From assembly GCA_963663365.2 (NCBI GenBank), contig CAXXIH010000003.1, positions 434,001-498,000 on the forward strand: a stretch of 64,000 nucleotides of DNA, given 5' to 3'. The notes below the pieces were generated by a model. The model was not told the origin of the DNA. It did not search any database and saw nothing but the letters and a program-made list of their open reading frames with translations. Each line of letters begins with the position of its first letter. The stretch's first letter is position 1. Positions 1 through 8,240 of this stretch are shown piece by piece. This DNA comes from G963663365 sp963663365 (GTDB lineage: Bacteria > Hinthialibacterota > Hinthialibacteria > Hinthialibacterales > G963663365). The position numbers and the translations under genes are program-made.

Positions 1-2
1 AA

Positions 3-1385
3 GAAGCCGAGCAAGCGGCCCGCAAGGTACTTGCTTTAGAGCAAGATGAAATTCGCGAAATCACTATTGAGCATGCCGATGGCAAGATTACAAAAGCCTC
101 GAAACCGGATGAGGATTGGCTGCTTTCCGAACCTCTATCCGTCGCCGGGGATAATACCAATTGGAATAGCATGGCCCGTTCTTTGGCCGATGCCAAAAGC
201 AACCGGCGCATTCCAATGGAAGAAATCGCTGGTGCGGACTTAGGTGCATTTGGCTTAGCAACCCCCGAAATCGTGGTTACCGTGGCCGGGATCGGGGGGG
301 CTACCCAAGAAGTCCTCGAACTTGGCGGCGATAATCCCGCTCGCAGAAGAACCGGTTCGGATGAGGCTTATGTTGGTCCCCAGGTTTATGCCCGCATAAA
401 GGACGGGGATGAGATTCTGAGCATCGACGAAACGGTAAAGAACGCTGTTAACAAGCAGCTTTTCGACCTTCGCGATAAACGGATTGTCACCTTTGAAACC
501 GATGATGTGCGCCGGGTTGAAGTCTCCGCCGGGGACCTTTCATATCGATTGGATCGTACCGGCGAAGACCATTGGCAGGTTTCCCAACCGATGGAGGCTC
601 AGGTCAAAACCACAGAAGTGACCAGCCTGATCAATAAAATCCGAAATGGACGGATTAAACAGTTTATTGATGAGCGGCCTGAAAACCTTGCGGCATATGG
701 TCTGACCAATCCTGTTACACGTGTGGTTTTCTGGATGGGAGAGGAAGAATCCCCCACCAGTTGGGCCTCTCAGGCTGTGCTTCTTGGTTCTACCAGCGAG
801 ATCACACCCGCGAATGTGTATGGCAAGCGCGAAAATCAAGACAATGTCTTTGCTGTGGAACTCTCCACTTTTGAGATTCCCGGGAATATCGATGATTTGC
901 GCTTGCGTAAGCTGACACCCGTTAATTCGTGGGATGTCGAGCGTATGGCCGTTTCGGTTGCCGGTGAGAAGATTCTTGAGGTCAGCAAATCTTCAGGCGA
1001 TTGGTTGCAGCTCGCTCCTGCGGAAGGCAAATGCAAGTGGTCGTCGGCAAACGATGCGATCCGTAAGGCGGTTGAACTCGAAGTCGCCGATTTTATCGGT
1101 CCCGATACATCTGAACCCGAGCTGGGCTTGGATGAGAACGATGTTGTGATTGAACTTGGAACGAAAGACGGCGCAGAGATGATTGCACTGTCTACAATTC
1201 GAGGCGGCACGGATGGTGTCCGTTATGGTGTGCGCCAACCTCCGCGCGAAATTTACAGTGTCAATGCGGACAAAGTCCAAGAATTCCTTGGTGCGGCCGC
1301 CAGTGTTGAATTGGAAACTCCACCGGATGCTGAACCGTCCGAGGATAACGAGGGCGATGATAGCGGAGAGGGTTCAGATTCCTAA
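3..1385 (+). CDS. DUF4340 domain-containing protein (5' end outside window)
   Basis: The frame is open from the left edge to a TAA at 1383-1385, giving about 460 visible residues. Near the left edge it reads ALEQDEIREITIEH, then DEDWLLSEPL, the usual start of a DUF4340 repeat. A second copy of the pattern appears around residues 155-190 (VTFETDDVRRVEVS, then HWQVSQPMEAQ), so at least two tandem DUF4340 units are present. The tail is acidic (SEDNEGDDSGEGSDS). In this family the gene usually follows GldG-like and ABC-2 permease genes and is membrane-anchored; the N-terminal anchor would lie left of the window. Internal ATGs, for example at 171, are not the start because homology continues upstream. 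The biochemical role is unknown. It converges on the Maf-like gene across a shared terminator. Confidence 0.85.
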   Translation, partial: EAEQAARKVLALEQDEIREITIEHADGKITKASKPDEDWLLSEPLSVAGDNTNWNSMARSLADAKSNRRIPMEEIAGADLGAFGLATPEIVVTVAGIGGATQEVLELGGDNPARRRTGSDEAYVGPQVYARIKDGDEILSIDETVKNAVNKQLFDLRDKRIVTFETDDVRRVEVSAGDLSYRLDRTGEDHWQVSQPMEAQVKTTEVTSLINKIRNGRIKQFIDERPENLAAYGLTNPVTRVVFWMGEEESPTSWASQAVLLGSTSEITPANVYGKRENQDNVFAVELSTFEIPGNIDDLRLRKLTPVNSWDVERMAVSVAGEKILEVSKSSGDWLQLAPAEGKCKWSSANDAIRKAVELEVADFIGPDTSEPELGLDENDVVIELGTKDGAEMIALSTIRGGTDGVRYGVRQPPREIYSVNADKVQEFLGAAASVELETPPDAEPSEDNEGDDSGEGSDS

Positions 1386-1420
1386 GACTTTTTCCACTTT
1401 GGTTTTGATTGCGCGCAATA

Positions 1421-1454
1421 AAAAACGCCCGGGATGTACTTCCCGGGCGTTTTT
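1421..1454. terminator. bidirectional intrinsic terminator
   Basis: A 14-bp perfect inverted repeat, AAAAACGCCCGGGA (1421-1434) and TCCCGGGCGTTTTT (1441-1454), flanks a 6-nt loop. It carries an A tract on one side and a T tract on the other. It lies between the convergent DUF4340 and Maf-like genes and can end transcription from both. Confidence 0.93.
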
Positions 1455-1473
1455 CAATTCTATCGTTTCAGGT

Positions 1474-3348
1474 TTATTCTGCTTCTGAAAGTGCCTCTTC
1501 TAGACGTCCGTTAAACTCTTCAAGCAGATCAAGCGCTTCTTCCAGAAATGAAGCATAAGTCTTCCGCAGCCAGGTGAGTCCTTCTTGTACCGAACGGAAT
1601 GGTTCCGGATTGGTATGCGCAACACGGTGTGTCAGCTTTGCGCCGGCTGTGCCGACTACGGTACGGAAAGCCTGGGATTCATACGTTGACAGCCATCCTT
1701 CAGCCAGCCGGTCTTGACGCTGCTCGAAATCTTCTAACGTAGCCGTATCAACAAGCTCTTTTGCATCCGTATAGAGCCATTGCAGCGCGTTTCTTCCATT
1801 TTCAAAGGTTCTTTGAGCCTCCGTCAGCAGACGTTTGAGTTTCTTCTGAGCCGCCGCCGAAACTTTGTTCGGGCGGATGCTCGATGCCAACGGATTTCTT
1901 GTTCCGGCGGGTGGCCCCAAGCGGTCTAAGACTTCACGCAATGTGGCTCTTTCCGCACCTCGTTTCCGCGCACCACCTTCGGTTGCATCGATCACTTTGA
2001 TCTGAGCGCTTCGAATCTCATTTTCCAAATGATGCAGATAGCGTTTGAACTGAGCCAGCGTCAGTAGAGTTTCGTCATCCCAGCCGATTACGGTCTCCAG
2101 ACGGACTCTTTCGGTTCCCTGCGGGCCTTCGATTTCAAGGTTCTTTCCATCTTTGGTTAGTGTTGAACGTGATGCATAGGCCGAGCCGGTTACGTGTGTT
2201 TCACCGTGTTTCTGTCCCAATGCCAAATCCATTCCTGTCATGACAATTGGATTCGCCTTCATCATTTTGGCAATGCAAAAGGCCAAATGCCCAACATTGG
2301 TTGTCCTGGTTACGATGACTTTCGAACCTAATTCGGAAGAGATGTATTCGATAATGCCCACGCCTCCATCACGAATCCACAACCGATTTGATGCGTTGCC
2401 ACGTAAGGCATTATCCGGATAACTTTCGGCATGGAAGGCCAACAGCGATCTCGAAGGTATCTCATGCCCTGCCAACTTACGGGCTGAGGCGCTGGTTGGA
2501 TCTCGAGTAATAACCAAATCCGGATGGATACCGTTGTTAATGAGCACATCATAGGCCGTGTCTACTGAAATAAGGGGGCCATGCAACACCGCTTCTTTAA
2601 GCAATCCGATATTTTTATCGAGGGATGGACCTCCCCCGGCGATAAAGACCGGCTTGCCTTCGCCAATTCCTTCCAAAATATCCAAAGGCTGTGATTTGAT
2701 CAGAATGGGAATATTTGTGATGACGTTTCGCTGAGCGTCGGCTCCTCGAAGCATCATTCCCAGGTATCCGGCCCTAAGCCGTCCTGCGCAGGCACGCAGT
2801 TCCCTCTCCCAGACCTCGCAGGCCTCCGGTATCAGTTTCTTTGCCGAATCGTGGATCAAAACAGTCAAATTGCATTCGGAAAAATCCGCGGCGGCACGCA
2901 TCAACTGCGTATCTAGCCCTTCGGGTACCCCCGCCAGCCAAATAATCGATGCTCCAAGAAGCGATTCCGGCCATTCATATTCGGAGAATGTGTGTTCAAG
3001 AATGTCCGTGTCCGGCTCGATGAAGATGAACCTTCTGGCCTGATTCGCATGCAAATCCGCAAATGCGGCAGCATTGTAACCGAGTCCGATTCCCACAATA
3101 GCCACAATGCTATTGGGAATGAGCTCGATCTCTTCCGCCCAAATCTGACCTGCTCGTAGCGGATCGGTTGCATCGTGATAGGAAATCTCTTCTCCTCGAT
3201 TGTCTTTGACAATGAGATTTGGCTTTCCTGATCTTGCCGGTTCTATCCGTGTCCGTCCGATCGTTGTGCTTTTCTTCAGCTGGCTCTTCACCTGGGGGTG
3301 GTATTTTGAAAGGAGATTTTGGACTTTGGGAGGTATTTGTGATGACAC
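1474..3348 (-). CDS. Maf-type / DUF115 (MptE-like) family protein
   Basis: The 624-residue protein matches the motility-associated factor (Maf) and DUF115 family, best known for transferring nonulosonic acids to flagellin. A Rossmann-like N-terminal part (around residues 80-120, IVAIVGIGLGYNA then FIFIEPD) precedes the diagnostic MptE-like core. That core starts near residue 229 with PVFIAGGGPSLDKN and continues through VDTAYDVLINNGIHPDLVITRDP and MTGMDLALGQKHGETH. The C-terminal 150 residues are helical and charged. No flagellar genes are visible here, so the acceptor could be another surface protein; that is inference. It is divergent from thiS and shares a terminator with DUF4340. Confidence 0.82.
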   Translation of the reverse strand: MSSQIPPKVQNLLSKYHPQVKSQLKKSTTIGRTRIEPARSGKPNLIVKDNRGEEISYHDATDPLRAGQIWAEEIELIPNSIVAIVGIGLGYNAAAFADLHANQARRFIFIEPDTDILEHTFSEYEWPESLLGASIIWLAGVPEGLDTQLMRAAADFSECNLTVLIHDSAKKLIPEACEVWERELRACAGRLRAGYLGMMLRGADAQRNVITNIPILIKSQPLDILEGIGEGKPVFIAGGGPSLDKNIGLLKEAVLHGPLISVDTAYDVLINNGIHPDLVITRDPTSASARKLAGHEIPSRSLLAFHAESYPDNALRGNASNRLWIRDGGVGIIEYISSELGSKVIVTRTTNVGHLAFCIAKMMKANPIVMTGMDLALGQKHGETHVTGSAYASRSTLTKDGKNLEIEGPQGTERVRLETVIGWDDETLLTLAQFKRYLHHLENEIRSAQIKVIDATEGGARKRGAERATLREVLDRLGPPAGTRNPLASSIRPNKVSAAAQKKLKRLLTEAQRTFENGRNALQWLYTDAKELVDTATLEDFEQRQDRLAEGWLSTYESQAFRTVVGTAGAKLTHRVAHTNPEPFRSVQEGLTWLRKTYASFLEEALDLLEEFNGRLEEALSEAE

Positions 3349-3453
3349 AATAATTCAACCTAAATGCTTGCAAGGCTCGAGCATGCGAATGGCAAAACTT
3401 GACCCATGGGAACGCGTTGATAGTTTCGATAGGATTGGCAAGGAACTCATAAA

Positions 3454-3654
3454 ATGCAATTGATTGTCAATGGACAAAAGAAAAATGTACCTGAAGACCT
3501 GACTGTGTTGGGACTTTTGGAGCATTTAAAGATCGAATCTGTTCGTGTTGCAGTTGAAGTGAATGAAGAAATCGTCAAAAAGGCGGAATTCCCAGATCAT
3601 CAACTGCATGAAGGTGATGTTATAGAAATCCTTAATTTTGTGGGTGGAGGCTAA
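3454..3654 (+). CDS. thiS: sulfur carrier protein ThiS
   Basis: This 66-residue ubiquitin-fold sulfur carrier serves thiazole synthesis. It begins MQLIVNGQKKNVPEDLTV and ends NFVGGG, with the C-terminal Gly-Gly that is adenylated and thiocarboxylated before ThiG uses it. An AAGGA ribosome site lies about 8 nt before the ATG. thiG starts 8 nt after the stop, so the two are co-transcribed. No thiF adenylyltransferase or thiH/thiO is in the window, so activation and the glycine imine source must come from elsewhere. No thi-box (TPP riboswitch) consensus was found in the 105 bp upstream. Confidence 0.95.
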   Translation: MQLIVNGQKKNVPEDLTVLGLLEHLKIESVRVAVEVNEEIVKKAEFPDHQLHEGDVIEILNFVGGG

Positions 3655-3662
3655 AACCCATT

Positions 3663-4463
3663 ATGAGCAATGATAGTGTAAATATTGAAGAATCAGCATG
3701 TTGTGATGAAAAGTTGAAGGTCGGGAATCTTGAATTCACTTCCCGGCTAATTGTCGGTACAGGTAAGTATGAGACCTTTGAACTGACCGAACAGTGTTTG
3801 GCCGCCTCCGGTACGGAAATGGTGACGGTCGCTCTGCGCCGCGTCGATTTTGAGGCAGACGATAACCTTTTAAATCACGTCGATCCTAAAAAGTACAAGA
3901 TACTTCCCAATACAGCTGGTTGTTTTAGCGCCAAGGATGTCATCCGTGTGGCGCGCTTGGGGCGTGAGTTAGGCATGTCGGATCTCGTCAAGGTTGAATG
4001 CTTGGCAGATCCGGAAACTCTTTTGCCGGATCCCATCGGGACTCTGGAGGCCACCAAGACCTTAGTTGATGAAGGATTTACGGTAATGGTCTATACCAGT
4101 GACGATCCGGTTTTGGCACTCAAACTTGAAGAACTGGGCGCCGCTGCGGTTATGCCGGCCGGGGCTCCTATTGGCTCTGGGCAAGGTATTCTAAATATCA
4201 ATAACATCCGGATCATTCTGGAGCGGGCCAGCGTTCCCATCATTGTGGATGCGGGAGTGGGTACGGCAACTGATGTGTCACGGGCGTTTGAACTGGGTGT
4301 GGCAGGCGTATTACTCAATACCGGTATTGCTTGCGCCAAAGATCCCCTGCGGATGGCGGTGGCCATGAAACATGCCGCAATCGCCGGACGGCAGGCATAT
4401 TTAGCGGGCCGTATTCCCAAAAAACTCTATGCCAATGCCTCAAGCCCCCCGTTGGATTTCTAA
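3663..4463 (+). CDS. thiG: thiazole synthase ThiG
   Basis: ThiG condenses 1-deoxy-D-xylulose 5-phosphate, dehydroglycine and the ThiS thiocarboxylate into thiazole phosphate. The 266-residue length is normal for this TIM-barrel enzyme. Visible family signatures are SRLIVGTGKY near residue 28, LPNTAGCFSAKDV, LVKVECL (Schiff-base lysine region, about residue 110), MPAGAPIGSGQG and VDAGVGTATDVSRAFELG. It starts 8 nt after thiS and is followed by the ThiD2-ThiE fusion 30 nt downstream, forming a three-gene thiamine operon. Confidence 0.96.
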   Translation: MSNDSVNIEESACCDEKLKVGNLEFTSRLIVGTGKYETFELTEQCLAASGTEMVTVALRRVDFEADDNLLNHVDPKKYKILPNTAGCFSAKDVIRVARLGRELGMSDLVKVECLADPETLLPDPIGTLEATKTLVDEGFTVMVYTSDDPVLALKLEELGAAAVMPAGAPIGSGQGILNINNIRIILERASVPIIVDAGVGTATDVSRAFELGVAGVLLNTGIACAKDPLRMAVAMKHAAIAGRQAYLAGRIPKKLYANASSPPLDF

Positions 4464-4493
4464 GGCGTTGGCCAAGGCATTCTTCAAACCGTC

Positions 4494-5579
4494 ATGACCA
4501 AGCCATTAGGTTTATCTATTCACCGTCTTGTTGATGCAAATCTGGATCGTGTAGTCGAAGGATTGCGGGTTGTCGGCGAAGTCCTCCGTTTTGTCGCTGA
4601 ACGAGAAGATTTGACTGCATCGGTGCGCAATTTGCGGCGCAAAATTGTTGCTGCCGTGAAATGTATTCCTCAATTGCAGGCCAAAGCCATCGCCGCACGC
4701 GACAGCGAAACCGATGTCGGCCGTAACCTGCCATCCGGCGGATATCGCGACATTTTGGATATTGCCCATGCAAATTGGAGCCGGGTTCAAGAATCGATCC
4801 GGACTTTGGAGGAAGTATCCCGGGCTTATATTCCCGGCTTAGCATCTGCCTTAGGCCCGTTGCGTTATGAAGCCTATGTTTTGGAGCAGGCTACGGTTAC
4901 CAACCTGGCTCAGTTTGCATTGCGTTCAAAACTCGACTTTGGCCTTTATGTTGTGCTTGGCCAGGCTCAGCAACAGGGCCGCGACTTTGAAACCGTAACC
5001 CGTGCGGCAATTGCCGGAGGGGCGGGCGCCATTCAGTTGCGAGCCAAAGAATTGAGCAAACGCGAAATCCTCGATTGGGCAAAAAGACTTCGTGAAATCA
5101 CTGCCGAAGCGGGAGTCACCTTCTTGATTAATGACCATTTGGATGTTGCCCTGGCCAGTGGCGCGGATGGAGTTCACTTAGGGCAATCGGATCTTCCCTT
5201 ACCGGAGGCGCGCGCCATCGCGGGGCCTGATTTGATCATAGGTGCTTCAACTCATTCGCTGGAACAGGCGTTGGAGGCCGAAGCGCAAGGCACAACGTAT
5301 CTGAATGTCGGCCCCATTTTTCCGACTCAGACCAAAGTGGCCGGCGTTCCTCCGGTTGGACCGGAATTGATCGGTCAGGTGTTGGAGCATGTTAAAACTC
5401 CGATTACTTGTATGGGCGGGATTAACAAATCCAATATCAACCTAGTTGTGGAGCAAGGCGCGCGCCGCGTGGCGGTTGTCTCAGCGGTCGTTGGCGCTCC
5501 TGATATTGCGGCCGCCGCACGGGAATTGAGCGGGTGTATTGCTGCCGCGTCACAGATGGACGGCTCTTGCTCCCGCTAG
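4494..5579 (+). CDS. thiE: bifunctional HMP-P kinase (ThiD2) / thiamine-phosphate synthase (ThiE)
   Basis: The 361-residue protein has two parts. Residues 1-130 are all-helical (LVDANLDRVVEGLRVVGEVLRF, then NWSRVQESIRTLEEVSR) and match the ThiD2 domain, described as a dedicated hydroxymethylpyrimidine-phosphate kinase. Residues 145-350 are a ThiE TIM barrel: QLRAKELSKREIL, FLINDHLDVALASGADGVHLGQ, GASTHSLEQA and NVGPIFPTQTK. The fusion would phosphorylate HMP-P and couple it to thiazole phosphate in one chain. A separate ThiD may therefore be unnecessary (inference). It ends the thi operon. Confidence 0.93.
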   Translation: MTKPLGLSIHRLVDANLDRVVEGLRVVGEVLRFVAEREDLTASVRNLRRKIVAAVKCIPQLQAKAIAARDSETDVGRNLPSGGYRDILDIAHANWSRVQESIRTLEEVSRAYIPGLASALGPLRYEAYVLEQATVTNLAQFALRSKLDFGLYVVLGQAQQQGRDFETVTRAAIAGGAGAIQLRAKELSKREILDWAKRLREITAEAGVTFLINDHLDVALASGADGVHLGQSDLPLPEARAIAGPDLIIGASTHSLEQALEAEAQGTTYLNVGPIFPTQTKVAGVPPVGPELIGQVLEHVKTPITCMGGINKSNINLVVEQGARRVAVVSAVVGAPDIAAAARELSGCIAAASQMDGSCSR

Positions 5580-5710
5580 ACGGGACAGACTGTCTTGCAT
5601 TTCGTGTCGAATTTGGTGAGACGTCTTGAATAGCATAGCCTTAGGTCTCTACCATACCTTCTCTGTGAAAAAGGTAACTTGCTGTCTGAAAAAGAGACAA
5701 TGCAAGCAGC

Positions 5711-5755
5711 GGGCCGGTCACCCGAACTGATGATGGTGACGTGGCTCATTTTTTT
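5711..5755 (+). terminator. intrinsic terminator between thi operon and glmU
   Basis: GGGCC (5711-5715) plus GTCACC (5717-5722) can pair with GGTGAC (5735-5740) plus GGCTC (5743-5747). A run of seven T follows at 5749-5755. It lies 130 nt after the ThiD2-ThiE stop and 77 nt before the glmU-like start. It could end the thi transcript or act as a leader attenuator for the glmU unit. Confidence 0.6.
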
Positions 5756-5831
5756 GTTGGCTAAATGTGCTGACAAACCGTACCAAAGTTTGTAGGCGAC
5801 CTGACACGAGAAGCTGTCCCGCCGAAAGGAA

Positions 5832-7025
5832 ATGAAAGTGAAAAAACTGGCCTGCATCATCCTCGCTGCAGGTGAGGGGACACGGCTTCATTCTAATATC
5901 CCTAAAGCTCTTCACGAGATATGTGGAGAGCCGATCATCGTTCATATCTTGAATACCGTTGAGGGGCTGATCACGGCCCGGATGGTGATCGTTGTGGGAT
6001 TTCGCGGTGAAAAGCTTGAAACAGAGCTCAAGCAGCGAAAAATGACTGACGGTGTAAGATTCGCTCTGCAAAAAGAGCGGCTTGGAACCGGTCATGCCGT
6101 AATGGTCGCCAAAGAGTATTTAAAACGATACCGTGGCGATGTACTTGTTCTGGTGGGAGATGCGCCTCTGCTATCTCGTGAAACGCTGCATCAGCTTCTT
6201 GAGCGGCATCGCCGTCAGGAAGCAGCAGCCACAGTGTTGACCACAGATATGGAAAATCCCACGGGCTATGGCCGTGTGTTACGTCATCAAGATGGAAGTG
6301 TTCTTAAGATTGTCGAAGATAAGGATGCCAACATCTATGAACAGAAGGTCAAAGAGGTAAATACCGGAACTTACGTTTTCGATGCGGCCCAGTTGTTTAA
6401 GGCAATTGACGAAATTAGGCCTGAAAACGAACAAGGTGAGTATTATCTGCCGGATGTGATCCAGATTATGGTGAACAAGAACCTTCGTGTGGAGGCTTTG
6501 GTTACACCAGATCCGAGCGAAACGCAGGGTATTAATAACCGAAGACAGTTCGCTCAAGCTGAGCGGATCATGCGGAACCGGATTCTTGACCGGCTTATGG
6601 CGCAAGGCGTGACCATCGTGGATCCGCCGAGCACTTTTATCGACCATGGGGTTGAAATCGGTATCGATACCATTATTCAACCCAATACGCACATACGCGG
6701 ACACGCTCATTTAGGCGCGGATTGTGTGATTGGTCCTATGACACAAATTGACGATTCAGAGATTGGCAATGGAGCAATTATCAACTCTAGTCAACTTTTC
6801 CATTGCCGAATCGGCATGGGATGTCAGATTACTTCGTCTTTTTTACGGGAAAGCATTATTCCCGATAAACAAACCATTGGTCCCTTTGCGAACCTCCAAG
6901 GTGGACGCGAGGTGAACCAGACGGGTGACGGTGAAAGTCAGGTGGTCCCTACTCCACCTGGGCGGAAGCGCACACCGGCCCGTGCAAAGAGATCGAGGAG
7001 GCAGAAAAGCCATGCGAAGCGTTGA
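5832..7025 (+). CDS. glmU: GlmU-like UDP-GlcNAc pyrophosphorylase, acetyltransferase domain truncated
   Basis: The N-terminal uridylyltransferase domain is intact: CIILAAGEGTRLHS, then IPKALHEICGEP, with VLVGDAPLLSRETL, NPTGYGRVLR and EVNTGTYVFDAAQLF. It should make UDP-GlcNAc from UTP and GlcNAc-1-phosphate. A left-handed beta-helix starts near residue 260, but the protein ends at 397 residues against about 455 usual. The helix stops at IGPFANLQGG, where GlmU normally continues into the acetyl-CoA-binding and catalytic His/Lys/Arg region. A basic tail follows (RKRTPARAKRSRRQKSHAKR). rplY overlaps the last 14 nt in another frame, so no acetyltransferase remnant lies downstream. Order glmU-rplY-pth resembles the gcaD-prs-ctc-pth cluster of Bacillus without prs. 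Confidence 0.88.
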   Translation: MKVKKLACIILAAGEGTRLHSNIPKALHEICGEPIIVHILNTVEGLITARMVIVVGFRGEKLETELKQRKMTDGVRFALQKERLGTGHAVMVAKEYLKRYRGDVLVLVGDAPLLSRETLHQLLERHRRQEAAATVLTTDMENPTGYGRVLRHQDGSVLKIVEDKDANIYEQKVKEVNTGTYVFDAAQLFKAIDEIRPENEQGEYYLPDVIQIMVNKNLRVEALVTPDPSETQGINNRRQFAQAERIMRNRILDRLMAQGVTIVDPPSTFIDHGVEIGIDTIIQPNTHIRGHAHLGADCVIGPMTQIDDSEIGNGAIINSSQLFHCRIGMGCQITSSFLRESIIPDKQTIGPFANLQGGREVNQTGDGESQVVPTPPGRKRTPARAKRSRRQKSHAKR

Positions 7026-7659
7026 ATTATCCGCGCAATCCCGTTCCGAAAGGGGCAAAGGCCCAGCTCGCCGGTTGCGTAGCGCAGGCCGTATCCCGGC
7101 TGTGCTTTACGGCGAAAATGAAGCCGCCACAAGCATTAGCCTTGATGGTCATGAATTAAGCCGTCTGTTGCACGGCGAGGGTGAGAATTTCATCGTGAAT
7201 CTTGTCGTCGATAGTAATCCGGCGATTCTTACTCTTTTAAAAGACACGCAGCACGATGCCATGTCCGGTCGTGTCAAACACGTCGATTTTCTTCGTGTTT
7301 CCGAGAATAAGCCGGTTACAACCCGTGTTGTCGTTCATCCGGTTGGCACCAGCCAAGGACAGAGAGCGGGTGGCGTATTTGAACAGCATTTACGTGAAGT
7401 CGATATTCAGTGTCTTCCACGCTTGATTCCGGAAATGCTTGAATTCGATATCACCGCGATGGAAATCGGCGATACATTTCATGTGGCGCAATTGAGCGTG
7501 CCTGAGGGTGTGAAAATCCTCACTCCTGAAGACCATCCTGTTGCTGCCGTGCTGGCCGCTTCCAAGATGGCAATGGAAGAAGAGGCCAAAGAGGCCGCTG
7601 AAGAGGCAGAAGCAGAAGCAAAAGCCGCTCCTGAGGCCGATAAAGCCAGCGAGTCCTAG
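7012..7659 (+). CDS. rplY: 50S ribosomal protein L25 (TL5/CTC long form)
   Basis: The product binds 5S rRNA in the large subunit. I place the start at ATG 7012 (MRSVELSAQSRSERGKGP), preceded by GAGGAGG, rather than at an earlier ATG inside glmU. The protein has 215 residues: the L25 domain (about 1-95, with GRIPAVLYGE and LLKDTQHDAMSGRVKHVDF), the C-terminal beta domain of CTC/TL5 proteins (to about 185), and an Ala/Glu-rich tail (EEEAKEAAEEAEAEAKAAP). It overlaps glmU by 14 nt and is followed by pth after 5 nt, so translation is likely coupled. Confidence 0.95.
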   Translation: MRSVELSAQSRSERGKGPARRLRSAGRIPAVLYGENEAATSISLDGHELSRLLHGEGENFIVNLVVDSNPAILTLLKDTQHDAMSGRVKHVDFLRVSENKPVTTRVVVHPVGTSQGQRAGGVFEQHLREVDIQCLPRLIPEMLEFDITAMEIGDTFHVAQLSVPEGVKILTPEDHPVAAVLAASKMAMEEEAKEAAEEAEAEAKAAPEADKASES

Positions 7660-7664
7660 AAACG

Positions 7665-8228
7665 GTGTGGACTCTATTTGGATTGGGCAATCCCGGTAGC
7701 GAGTATGAAGGCACGCGGCATAATATCGGGTACGATGTACTTGATGAGGCCGCGGACCGCTATTCAATTTCGTTCGGCGGTGGCGGTCGGCATTATGTAT
7801 CGGGTGATGGGGTGATCGGCAGTACTCCTGTACGCCTTGTCAAACCGACTCGCTATATGAACCGAAGCGGCCTTGCCTGGCGCGAACTTAGCCAGACCGA
7901 ATCGCTTCAACCCGAAAATACACTCATTATTTTTGATGAGATTCACCTTCCGCTGGGCCGGATGCGGATTCGTCCGCGAGGCGGCCCCGGAGGGCATAAT
8001 GGATTGGCCTCGATTCTTGATGCCGTGGGACATGAAGATGTCAAACGAATCCGGCTCGGAATCGGAGGCTCTGATGAGAATTGGGTCGATCACGTTTTGT
8101 CCAAGTTTTTGTCTGATGAGATTGAGATTGTGAACCGTATTTTGAAAGCTGCTGTTGATGCGATAGAAGTGGTTCTGACCGAAGGTGTCGAAAATGCCAT
8201 GAATCGTTTCAATGGACGCACCGTTTAG
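7665..8228 (+). CDS. pth: peptidyl-tRNA hydrolase
   Basis: Pth releases tRNA from peptidyl-tRNAs dropped by stalled ribosomes. The 187-residue length is typical. It starts with GTG (MWTLFGLGNPGSEYEGT), the standard N-terminus. The catalytic histidine is in TRHNIGYDVLD (about residue 20). Substrate-binding signatures follow: KPTRYMNRSG, IFDEIHLPLGRMRIR and GGPGGHNGLASI. It begins 5 nt after rplY and is followed by hppA after 12 nt. Confidence 0.97.
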   Translation: MWTLFGLGNPGSEYEGTRHNIGYDVLDEAADRYSISFGGGGRHYVSGDGVIGSTPVRLVKPTRYMNRSGLAWRELSQTESLQPENTLIIFDEIHLPLGRMRIRPRGGPGGHNGLASILDAVGHEDVKRIRLGIGGSDENWVDHVLSKFLSDEIEIVNRILKAAVDAIEVVLTEGVENAMNRFNGRTV

Positions 8229-8240
8229 GAGGTTTTTCGA

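Noticed and set aside
836..1210. 124-residue open frame opposite the DUF4340 gene
   Set aside because: It lies wholly antisense to a clearly conserved gene, has no ribosome site and reads as low-complexity shadow sequence.
3349..3453. TPP riboswitch before thiS
   Set aside because: The stretch was read for the CTGAGA and ACCTGATCTGGA-like thi-box elements; none is present.
6900..7025. Frameshift explaining the short GlmU
   Set aside because: rplY starts with its own ribosome site inside the last codons, leaving no room for the missing acetyltransferase half in any frame.
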